Shown: piece by piece, positions 33,935-44,023 of the stretch
How positions within the stretch are numbered: the first letter of the stretch is position 1
Layout of the letters: every line of letters starts with the position of its first letter
Assembly (NCBI GenBank): GCA_020080175.1
Contig: JAGHQL010000023.1
Span: 1-64,000 of the forward strand
From: Glutinoglossum americanum
Taxonomy: Eukaryota > Ascomycota > Geoglossomycetes > Geoglossales > Geoglossaceae
Reading direction: 5' to 3'
DNA: 64,000 nucleotides
Notes under the pieces: generated by a model
What the model was told of the DNA's origin: nothing
The model's database searches: none
Seen by the model: only the letters and a program-made list of their open reading frames with translations
Translations under genes and position numbers: made by a program

Positions 33935-34325
33935 CTTGATTGAATGTGGCAATTGCTCTCCGAGAGGTTCTACGCGACGATGATGCTTTTATGACACAGA
34001 AGGGCTTGGAGTCGTGTAGAGGAGATGGCTGATGGAGCGTGATAGGTTCGCGTGGGACGGGAAAACAGGAGGTTGACCCACTTGCAGCTCACTGCTCCAA
34101 GCTGTGTATTTGTGCAAGCTCTGTATTGTGCATGTTGTGGCGCACAGCTTGCAACTGCAAAGCCGCACGTGGCTGGTGGTCAAATTGTTCTTGGCGCTCC
34201 GCCTCAACCAAACGAACTTGCCTTCGGTTTCATTCAGAACCCTCAACCTCTTTGAGGTCCGCACGAGTATTCCAGCTAAAGCAAAGTATAGCTCACTCAC
34301 TCACTCACTTAAATAGCTCGGGATC
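33935..34325. promoter_or_regulatory. Divergent promoter of the HMG gene and PRP5
   Basis: 391 bp between two head-to-head starts. A CTCA repeat (four to five copies of TCAC) lies at about 34290-34312, just upstream of PRP5. Confidence 0.5.
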
Positions 34326-37300
34326 ATGGCCCGGCACTCGAAGTCTCGCTCACCTTCGCCTGTAGGAAGCCAACGCTCCTCGAAGCGAAGCCGACGTGAT
34401 GACGATCATCATGACAGAGCCCGAAGAAGTGATGCACGGGGCCCAAGAAGAAGGAGTCGCTCGCGAAGCCCTGATGTGAGTCCACCATTGGTAGTGCTGA
34501 TCCCTTGCCAGCATACTGACATACTCGATTCCCAGAGGCGCTACCGCGACCGAGATGCTCATCGCCGACGGGATCGTTCAATAGACCGATACGAAGATCG
34601 CAGAGATAACGACTCGTACCGGCCAGGCCGAAGAGATCGGTCGCGAGATAGGAGGAGGTCAAGGGACAGAGAGGGGGGTAGAGACGGAGGTAGAGACCGT
34701 TCTAAGGACCGATCCCCAGATCGGCGGCGGCGGCGGAGTCGAGACAGAGACTATCGAGACAGGCGAGACGATTCCCGTGAGCGAGATCGAAGGCGCCGAG
34801 ACGACTCTACTGACTCCAGACGCAAGAACAGACGTGACGACAGCAAGACTAGAGGGGGGGGCAAGGCATCTAGTGTAAAGGGGCTTGAAGTACGTCGATT
34901 AGGCTGTGGTACGGAACCTGGAGCTAGTACCAAATGTGCTAACTGGATATTGAAGTCTCCCAAGCCGCCTGCACAAACCGAAGAGGAGAAAAAGGCGGAA
35001 CGATTAGCAAAGCTAGAAGCCTGGAAGAAAAAGCAGGCAGAAGAAAGGGAACGCAAACAAAAGGAGCTAGCCGCCACAGGAGGTACTCGCACTCTCCTAG
35101 ACGAGATCGATAAAAGAGCCGCTAGTTCGCCTGCCGTCGCATCTCCACATTCACCCTCAGGGGTTAACGGGGATGCCTCACCACCGCGATATACAGGAAA
35201 ATTCGATCCGAAGGCCATAGCTAGAAAAGCGGCTGCGCTAACAACAGGAGCGACTACTCTTGGGAAGGATGTACCCCTTCCAGAAATTGCTAAAGCGTCC
35301 GCCACCTCCACATCCTCGGCTACGGGATTGATGGCTGACAAGACATCTATAGCTGGCTCAACGTCTTCTACGGGTATGAACCTATTCACCCTAAACCCCT
35401 TTCCTACCGTTTATTGGGTTATCTGCTAACTGGGGTGGCAACGTCAGTACCAGCCTCTGTTTTGCCTAAGTCGCGGGGCAATGTGAGCGGCTTTGGCTTT
35501 GGAAATAAGTCGATGTCCGATGTAGATAAATCTTCTCACAAACGCACGCTGGACTTTGGAGATGAGGAAGCAACTCGGAAAAAGTTGGAGAAGCTACCCG
35601 CTCCTCCTGTGGAAGACGTGAATGGCAATGATGATGCGGCTTCTGCTAACATCCCTGACGGACAAGATGATGATGACGATGATGACGATATTGACATGCA
35701 AGATGCAGGAACTGAAGAAGAGACAGCGGCAGCAGCGAGAGCAGCCGCGGGAAAAAGAGAAGAAAGATTACACAGCCAAATTTTAGCGCCGGAGCTCACC
35801 GAGACGAACGGTAGCGACGTCGCGATGTTAGTTGTAGAGGAAGAGCATGGCGCTATAGAACCCATGGAGCAAGATGAAGATGTGGACCCCCTCGATGCGT
35901 TCATGTCTGGCCTAGGCAATCCATTGTCGACACCAAAACCCGTCAACCCTATAGAAAAGCCCAACAAAAACAGAAAAGGCAAAAGGCGACAGCCCGAGGC
36001 GCTCTTTAGCGACGATGAAAATGACCTCGAAGCTATGGATGCCAATCCTGATGATATCCTGGCTATGGCGAGCAAAGCGAGGAAAAAGAAGGACCTTCCA
36101 ACTGTCAATCATGCGAAAATGAATTACGAGCCATTTCGCAAGAATTTTTATGTTGAGCCTGCAGAGCTTGCTGAGGCGACTGAAGAGGAAGTTGCGGATT
36201 TAAGATTAGAACTTGACGGCATTAAAATACGTGTAAGCTACCTCCACTCCCTCACCCCCTAATGAACAAGTCTTACTCTATTCCAGGGCCTTGATGCTCC
36301 AAAACCAGTGCAAAAATGGTCGCAATGCGGGCTTGGAGTGCAGTCACTTGATGTTATACGAAAACTTGGGTTTGAGAAGCCGACATCCATTCAGTCGCAG
36401 GCTATCCCTGCTATCATGTCAGGCCGGGATGTTATTGGGGTGGCGAAGACTGGATCGGGGAAAACAATCGCATTTCTACTTCCCATGTTCAGACATATTA
36501 AAGACCAGAGGCCACTCGAATCGCTTGACGGTCCTGTAGGCCTTGTAATGGCACCAACGCGAGAGCTGGCTACACAGATTCATAAAGAATGTAAACCATT
36601 CTTAAAGGCCTTGAACTTGAGAGTATGTTCTAACGTAATCCTTAAGCCCCTGTATTAGGGTGATCGTGCTGATAAACCAATAGGCCGTCTGTGCATATGG
36701 TGGTGCACCAATAAAGGACCAGATAGCAGATCTGAAGCGCGGTGCTGAAATTATCGTTTGCACTCCTGGTCGTATGATCGACTTACTGGCCGCCAACTCT
36801 GGCCGAGTTACCAATTTAAAACGCGTTACATATCTGGTGCTTGACGAGGCCGACCGAATGTTCGATATGGGGTTCGAGCCACAGATTATGAAAGTTATAG
36901 CGAATATAAGACCTGACAGGCAGACGGTCCTGTTCTCGGCAACTTTCCCAAGACAGATGGAAGCACTTGCCCGGAAAACTTTACTCAAGCCTGTAGAGAT
37001 CGTCGTTGGTGGGCGAAGTGTAGTTGCTCCTGAAATCACCCAAGTCGTGGAAGTTCGAGCTGAAGAAAGCAAATTTCACCGCCTCCTGGAGCTTCTTGGG
37101 GAGCTCTATGACAAGGATGAGGATGCCAGGACACTGATATTTGTGGATCGGCAAGAGTCTGCTGACGGTCTACTTCGAGACTTGATGCGAAAAGGGTACC
37201 CCTGTATGTCCATTCACGGGGGAAAGGACCAAATTGATCGAGACTCAACCATCGACGATTTCAAGGCTGGCGTCGTCCCAATACTAGTCGCGACTTCAGT

Positions 37301-38316
37301 AGCGGCTCGTGGCTTGGACGTCAAGCAGCTGAAGCTTGTCGTAAATTATGACGCACCCAACCATCTCGAGGATTACGTGCATCGGGCAGGCCGAACGGGG
37401 AGAGCTGGGAACACAGGTTCAGCTGTTACATTTATTACGGAGGAACAGGAGAGGTATACAGTAGACATTGCGAAGGCATTAAGGCAGAGCGGTCAGCAGG
37501 TGCCTGAGCAAGTACAAAGGATGGTGGATTCTTTTATGGATAAAGTTAAATCGGGGAAGGAGAAAGCAAGCGGTTCTGGATTCGGTGGGAAAGGCCTAGA
37601 ACGTCTTGATCAAGAGCGAGATGCTGCCCGTAACCGTGAACGGAAGACATACAAGACTGGAGAAGAAGAAGACGAAGATAAAGAAGAAACTAAAAAGGAT
37701 GATGAAATCGTTGTCAAGGCCGCATCCACCGCTGCTCCCACCATATCTTCCCCCCCTGGTATTCCCAAGGGCATTGATCTCAATGGGAAGATTACTGTTC
37801 ATAAGAAAGAGACGGTGGATCCTTCATCGGGAGGGTCGAAGAACCCGCTTGATAGGGTTATGCAAGCTACGGCTGATATTCACTCGCGCCTCAACAAAAC
37901 TGGACAATTGAGATCGGGCGTGCCCATCGACAACAAAGGCCCAGATGCTGGGGCGTTCCATGCAACATTAGAGATCAATGACTTCCCTCGTAAGTAAGCC
38001 CTACCCTAATGGTCTAGAGCGCCTTACTAACGTTCCCACAGAAAAAGCTCGTTGGGCGGTTACAAACAGGACAAACGTCGCAAAAATCCTTGAAGCAACA
38101 GGAACTTCAATCACAAGCAAGGGGAGTTTTTACCCAACCGGAAAGGAGCCGGGACCTGGAGAGAACCCGAAGCTATATATTCTTGTTGAAGGTGACACTG
38201 AAGTAGTTGTTACCAATGCAATGAGAGAGTTGATGAGACTGTTGAAGGAAGGGACGGCGGCTGCAATGGATAGCGAGAGCAGAGCGCCGGCCAGTGGCCG
38301 GTACAACGTAGTTTAA
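34326..38316 (+). CDS. PRP5: Pre-mRNA-splicing ATP-dependent RNA helicase PRP5
   Basis: A DEAD-box ATPase that remodels the U2 snRNP and proofreads branch-site pairing during prespliceosome assembly. The N-terminus is a long Arg/Ser and Arg/Asp domain ([14 protein letters not shown] and many RDRD blocks), then acidic regions ([10 protein letters not shown]). The helicase core shows motif Q ([13 protein letters not shown]), I (AKTGSGKT), Ia (APTRELA), Ib (TPGR), II (DEAD), III (SAT), V ([11 protein letters not shown]) and VI ([10 protein letters not shown]). The C-terminal part includes [20 protein letters not shown] and [13 protein letters not shown], as in Prp5/DDX46. Five introns (near 34476-34533, 35374-35447, 36232-36286, 36622-36683 and 37991-38041). 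About 1,240 residues, normal for filamentous fungi. Confidence 0.95.
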
Positions 38317-38497
38317 TTTATAGCCGGCTAAGAAGCGAACGGGAGATACGCACTTGGACAGCTTTGTTAATAGCTATCGGCAATTCTATGGAAGCAATAG
38401 AACTCCCCCGAGAAATCCACCGTAACAAAAGTGTGTAACTACAAAATTTGCGCCAAATGCACGAGTCCCAACTCCCAGCACGCCATAAAGACACGCC
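38317..38497. other. Short convergent intergenic
   Basis: 181 bp between the PRP5 stop and the stop of the small myristoylated-protein gene. The two 3' ends may overlap as transcripts. Confidence 0.5.
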
Positions 38498-38929
38498 TCA
38501 ATTCCAGTCCCCCGGCTCCAGGCTACCACCCTTGCGTTGCATTCTCCTATCTTCACTTAAAGACCCCAAAGTATCGGTTCTCGTCTGCTGCCTCTGCTGT
38601 GCTAGCTGCGTCCCTAGCTTACCCTTTGGTTGCCTCGACTTTGCGCGTTCCTACTTGCATAGTGAGAGAGATACAGTACAATTCCAATTAGAGATCTGAC
38701 AAACCTCCGCTGCCTTTGCCGCCTGTCTACGAGCATCGCCATCTCCAGTCTCGTCTCTAGCACCACCATGAGTGTTTCCGCCTAATGTCCTCCCGAAGCC
38801 GGTGATCTTAGGTTTATTGCCCTGTGGAACAGGCGCATGGCTACTGGATCCTTGAGGCGTCGAGGAGCCGAGCTGACGGCCTGGACCGACAAAGGGATCT
38901 GAGGATTCTTTGCCACAGAGATTGCCCAT
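38498..38929 (-). CDS. Small predicted N-myristoylated, palmitoylated protein
   Basis: The product starts MGNLCGKESSDPFVGPGRQL. Gly-2 with Ser/Cys nearby fits an N-myristoylation signal, and Cys-5 is a likely palmitoylation site, so the protein probably sits on a cellular membrane. The middle is Pro/Ser/Gly-rich with ITGFGRTLGG. After one intron (about 38624-38694) the C-terminal part is basic and helical: DARRQAAKAAEERAKS, KGKLGTQLAQQRQQTRTD, ending LEPGDWN. I believe this type of small protein is conserved in ascomycetes, but I cannot name a function. The joined product is about 120 residues. It is head-to-head with the ZAP1-like gene. Confidence 0.75.
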
Positions 38930-39344
38930 TGCGTAGAGTCGGTTTTGGACGGTGAGGGTAGAGCTTTTTGGGGGGAAGCTTTTACTGATGTACTCAGCAC
39001 CGGATATTCCCCACCCAGTATATCCTAAAGCAGCGCGAGGGGCATATCTCATATCTCCAGTATACACGGTCAAACATGATGACCTTGACCAAAAAAATAG
39101 TTTCCTGCTGACCATATCTCATATTCCGTATTACCGTTTTCAAAATACAAAGTATGGATGCATTTAGGTGTCTGTGCCCTACGAATGAAATCACGTGTAT
39201 TTGCGGTTGGGAAGAGGCTCTGGTGATATGTTGAGTCCCTTGTTGGGTATCCGACAGTCACAACAACTCCGTCATATCAGAGCTTCAGCCTCGCTCGGGT
39301 TTAGGCAATATCTTTATTCCTACTTTCCCTCCCCTAGGAAAAGG
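38930..39344. promoter_or_regulatory. Divergent promoter region, small lipid-anchored protein and ZAP1-like gene
   Basis: 415 bp. The bases just before the ZAP1-like ATG read CTTTCCCTCCCCTAG, which could be the end of a 5' UTR intron. Confidence 0.45.
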
Positions 39345-41493
39345 ATGGAATTTCCGGCACAGAGAGACGATTTTGCGAAGGATCGTGTCCTATCACACAT
39401 CTTCATACCGCGAGACAGAGTGCTTAGTCCTCCAGAGCCATTTGAGAGAGGACCATTAGGGACCGCCCCTGCTCTGCTCTGTGATGAGTCGCCTTCCCTG
39501 ACTCTGGATAATGACTCTGACTCTATATGTTCTGATAAATGTAGCGAGAAGACCTGCAGCGATTGTTGTGGTGATGACAAGTGCGATGAAGACTGTTCTA
39601 AAGAGTGCGACGGATTTGTGGACTGCGATGACACGAAGGCGTGTTCCAAGCTGGATTGTATTGAAGACGTCTGTCGGGATACTGCTCCGCCTTGCTTCAA
39701 TAGTGGCTGCCTGCAAACCCTCACAGTAGGTGAGATTGCCGCTGCTACAAACCTGGTAACGAGCTCTTTGCCTCCACAACCTCCAATGCTCATGGACATC
39801 AACCAATCCTACTCGAACTTACTAGAACACGGGGATTCGAATAGGGACCTCAGCTTCCGGTTTCAGCGGGATGGAATAATCGATCGTCCCAGCATTCAGT
39901 ATCACTCTTCAAACACCATATATGGTTCGGTTGGCCACTCCTCTCTTGCGCACATGGACTGCTTTCACCCGCCCTCAAAGCGCATCAAGGCACACGATCC
40001 TCATGCTCAGCTACCCAGCAGCTGCCATGAGACGACGCAACGCAGACAGCCCTCACCTCACCTCGAGATAGATCAGGCAGCTCTATTACATTGTCACTGG
40101 GGAAGTAACTGCGACGAAGAATTTTTTGACTGGAGCGCATTAGACGACCATATCTATAGGACGCACGTGAAGCCCCAGAAGGACTTCCAATGCAGGTGGG
40201 ATAACTGCGAACAGCCCACGGACTCCGAGATGATCCTCAGTCACGTCAAGAGAAATCATCCTTTCGATGAGGCACAGCGTGAGCATATTTGCCTTTGGTT
40301 CGGTTGCAGCTCTCGATTCTGCGACGGTGAGGACCTCGAGTATCATGTACAACACGCCCACGTACCATCCAATAATCTTTATTGCCAATGGGACCAATGT
40401 GGGGTACTTACGCAGGACCCAAATGATCTGTCCCTACATCTGCAGATGGACCACGTAGCCATTCCGCCACCGGTTTCCTCCTTCGGGCACTGCAACACGT
40501 CGCAGAGTTCGGCACTGTTAAGTGCCCCTGAAACCACCCTACGGACATGTGAGTGGGTGGACTCGGCAACTAGGGATACAGGCAGAGTCTGCGGCAGGTC
40601 GTTCACCAATGCGGACGAATTACAACAGCATACGAAGGAAGCTCATATAGGAGGGTTGAGAAGAAAAACTGGTTATGTTTGTCAATGGGCGGACTGCAGC
40701 CGTAAGGGCATACAGCCATTCTCGCAACGAGGGAAGCTTGAGCGGCATATGCAGGTGCATACAGGCTGTAGGCCCTCTCTACGAGAGCACATATGAACCC
40801 GAGCCTAACCTGCCTCACAGTCAAGTCATGTCGGTGTGATACATGTGGCAAAGAGTTTTCTGCCCCCCAAGCCCTACAACAGCACGAGAGAACTCACACA
40901 GGCGAAAAACCCTATAAATGTGATTCTTGTGGAAAAGAGTTTGCCCAGGGCAGTGCATTGAGTAAGCTATCCATGTGGTGGCGGAAGATTCATATGCGAT
41001 TCCCCCATACATCTGACTTACCGCGTTTCTGACAATCGCCGGCTTTAGCAATGCATAAAAGAACCCATACCAAGGAGCGACCACTAAAGTGTGACTTCCC
41101 TCGGTGCGGTAAGACATTCAGCGAGGTTAGTCTTCATCCTATGCTAGTTGGTGGTTTGGTGGATTAATCGTTTTGGCTTTTCAGTCCTCCAACTTGTCCA
41201 AACATAAAAAGAGTGAGAATATTCAATCCATTTAACTTCCCGTCATGCGGTACTAACATCTGCCAAGCTCACAATCCTATTGGCCAACATCGGTGCACTT
41301 TTCCAGAATGCCAAAAGTCATTCCACCGACTAGGTCAGTCTTGCAACTATAAAAACCATTTCAAGGACCGAAGCCCTAATTAAATCACAAAATAGACCAG
41401 CTGAAACGGCATTATAAAACTCATATTGGGCAATCTTGCGCTCTGAGTCAAGACATGGAATTGCCATCTCCGCTTTTAGGCTTTGAACCATGA
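39345..41493 (+). CDS. ZAP1: Zinc-responsive C2H2 transcription factor (Zap1/ZafA-like)
   Basis: Likely controls zinc uptake genes under zinc limitation. The ATG at 39345 gives [20 protein letters not shown]. Residues about 60-125 are Cys/Asp-rich ([26 protein letters not shown]), a possible metal-sensing region. Fingers with a WxxC pattern follow ([43 protein letters not shown]). The DNA-binding array follows: [69 protein letters not shown] and [21 protein letters not shown] last finger is [20 protein letters not shown]. This order matches yeast Zap1. Five introns lie in the 3' third (40773-41400). An upstream GTG-started frame extension at 39195 was not used. Confidence 0.88.
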
Positions 41494-42691
41494 TCAGTGG
41501 ATCCTTTTAGGGGTACATTTTGTAGGTGGGGTTGGTTTATAGGGACTATCTAGGGCTCGCGGGCTTATGGAACTTTTTCGGCCATGTGTACCGGCACACA
41601 ATGTAAGAGTACTCGATTGCCGACTTGCATACAGAGCGCCATTTTATGGCTCGGGGTTACGCGGATCTACCAATGTTTTTGGAGAGTGGCAAGGTCACTT
41701 GCCACAATACGACCCTCGGGATATGATGGGGCGTTGGATGGTAGGGGCGATTGGGCCAAGGCAACAACAATGTATATAATCTATAATCTATCTCGTTGCT
41801 TCCTGAAAACAATGTCCACCATCTCTAAACTCCCCCATCTAAAGTCACTCCTCCGAAAAGTATCACTTTTCTCCCCCCAAAAAAATCCTGTTTAGGGATT
41901 TTCATTTCAAAAGAAAATGACAGTCCCTAAACGACACGTCAGAAAATCCCGGAAATAAGATCCTGGGAAAAGCGAGAGAAGAAAAATGGCATGACAAAGA
42001 GGCCTAACACAACATGACGTAAATCAGCCCTCAGCTCCCCAAACACCCCTTCTCGTCAGCTTATGCTTTGCATTAAGTTTTTCATGGGAATAAGGTGCCG
42101 CTTAGTCACACTTCAATCATCCGGCATTATGGCTCACGCTGGAGGTCGCTTGTTCCCCATCCCATTTCAAATTGTGGTGTTCAAAAGGGCATATCTACAT
42201 TAGGTAACTTCAAATTTTTTTTTTTTCCCCACTAGCTTAGGGGGGGGGGGGGGGAAATTTTTTCCCAATTCGAACTTACGTAAACATACTGTGTTACAAA
42301 AGTCTTTCGCCGGAGAAACTGGAACCAAACATCTCCGGTGCAGAGAACGGCTCGGAATTTGGGTATCAATTCCAACAGGTGTGGATGATGCTGTGACGAA
42401 GCAATCGTCACACGAGCACGGCAAGCATTGCCTTGCTCTGTTTCTTTCTTTTCTTTTCCATATTTTCTTTTACTTTTTTTTTTCTCCCTCACTTTTCTTG
42501 CTTTTTTTTTTTTTTTCGCAAGGTTCGTCCCTGATTCCTGAGCAGGCAGCACCGAAGTATGATTGGAAGAACATTGCGCCATGCTCCATACGTGGAAATA
42601 TGTATGTACATCGGCAGATGATGAGGCACGAGATCATCAATAATGGTGCCGGCAAGCCGAAAGAACGGCATTTCCCCGAGTCGGGTGGGAC
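41494..42691. other. Convergent intergenic with homopolymer tracts
   Basis: No gene recognised. Poly-T at about 42216-42226 is followed by a 15-base G run at 42240-42254, a spot prone to sequencing error. Otherwise it holds the 3' regions of the ZAP1-like gene and VPS26. Confidence 0.5.
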
Positions 42692-44023
42692 TAGGCCGCT
42701 GCGATCGCCGGCTGCCCGTCTTCCGGAGATTGTCGGTACAGCACGATCTCCGATTGCTTAAAGTAGCGTCGAGCATCTAAGGGCGGCCATTTCCGGGTGA
42801 GTTAGAGATGCGTTACAGGCAGGAAATCATGAAGACTGTGTTGTGAAAGATTGAAATTGAACAGCAGGTGCATTGCCCGGAAAAATTATTTTTCCGCCGG
42901 CAGATTGGCCCGTGCACTAGGACATGTGAAGAGCGAGGGGAAAAAAAGTATTTGAAAAAAAATAAGTAATTAAATTGTGATGCCGACATACCTTCATCGA
43001 TTAGTACTAGGCTCAAATAGTAGCGGGTCGAGTATTTTTTGTTGACTTGGAGGAACGTGGGGGTTAGATCGAATCCGCCAAGAAATAGACGGATCGGTAT
43101 GGTCTCGCCTGGAAACAGCAGAGTCAGTTCAGCCTGAGGTGTGCCTCTCGCGCGACGAGAATCTGATGATGCATGCGGGCTGTGATACCTCTTGACGGTG
43201 AGCCATCCATGATCTATCACCGCTTGCGTTAGCCTCCGACCGGGAATGCAATGCAATGCGTGGTTGGAATCTCACCTCAAATCGAACCAATGTCTCGCTC
43301 TCATTGTATTGATTTGGCGCAGCCCCGGTCGTTTCACGGCGTATTATCGACAGTTCCATGTGCTTAATCTTCAGCCGCACCAAAAGAAAGTATATACGAC
43401 CAACAATCACGTCCTTCAGGTGGTATTTGGACTTGGAATACTCAAATTCGATGTGGAGGCAGTCTTCAATCCCCACGTCCATCTTGATCGAACTATTAGA
43501 TTCTGGCGGTATCCGATAGGAGTATACCCAAATATCCTTCTCTCGGATAACGTCCGCCATTCGTCTGGACACTGTGACCCGGACGAAATACCGTAGCTTG
43601 ACATTGATGCCATTGTACGATTCATACTGTTTCTCGACATTCTTGAAATTAAACTCGAACGTTTGAGGGTGTTGGAGGTCCCCGGGGGCTGCGAGTTCCT
43701 GGCCCAGCGAGAGGAACTCGTAGTGGTTACCGCGATCAAAGAACATTTCTACGGACATCCGCATCAGCAAAGTCCATCAAGAGAACGGTACGGAGATTGC
43801 ACCCACCAATCGTTCCGATGAACTGAACCTTGATCCCCGTGTGTTCCAGCCGCTTCCCATCCTTTGGCCGTACCGTTACAGCCCCCTTGACCGATTCGCC
43901 ATCCATGTACAGTGGACACTTCTCTCTCCGGTTCTTGTCAAGCTTGACGTCAACCATCGCCCGGTCATCGCTATCCTCGAGAACGATGTCGATGTCGACT
44001 GGAGTCGAGAAGAAGTACGACAT
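42692..44023 (-). CDS. VPS26: Retromer subunit VPS26
   Basis: An arrestin-fold subunit of the retromer cargo complex, recycling receptors from endosomes to the Golgi. The ATG at 44023 opens MSYFFSTPVDIDIVLEDSDD. Then come PLYMDGESVKGAVTVRPKDG, EHTGIKVQFIGTIE, MFFDRGNHYEFLSLGQELA, KQYESYNGINVKLRYFVRVT, KDIWVYSYRIPPE, YHLKDVIVGRIYFLLVRLKI, TLVRFEIMDGSPSRGETIPI and RLFLGGFDLTPTF, all standard VPS26. The last exon gives DARRYFKQSEIVLYRQSPED and stops at 42692. Four introns. The last (42777-42991) is about 215 nt, long for this window, and includes pyrimidine and A-rich runs. Confidence 0.95.

Noticed and set aside
34751-35389. 212-codon minus-strand frame
   Set aside because: Antisense to the Arg/Ser-rich part of PRP5; the long open shadow comes from codon bias.
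35536-36108. 190-codon minus-strand frame
   Set aside because: Antisense to the acidic region of PRP5.
42291-42761. 156-codon plus-strand frame with a Phe/Leu-rich middle
   Set aside because: Arises from a pyrimidine run and overlaps the VPS26 last exon antisense.
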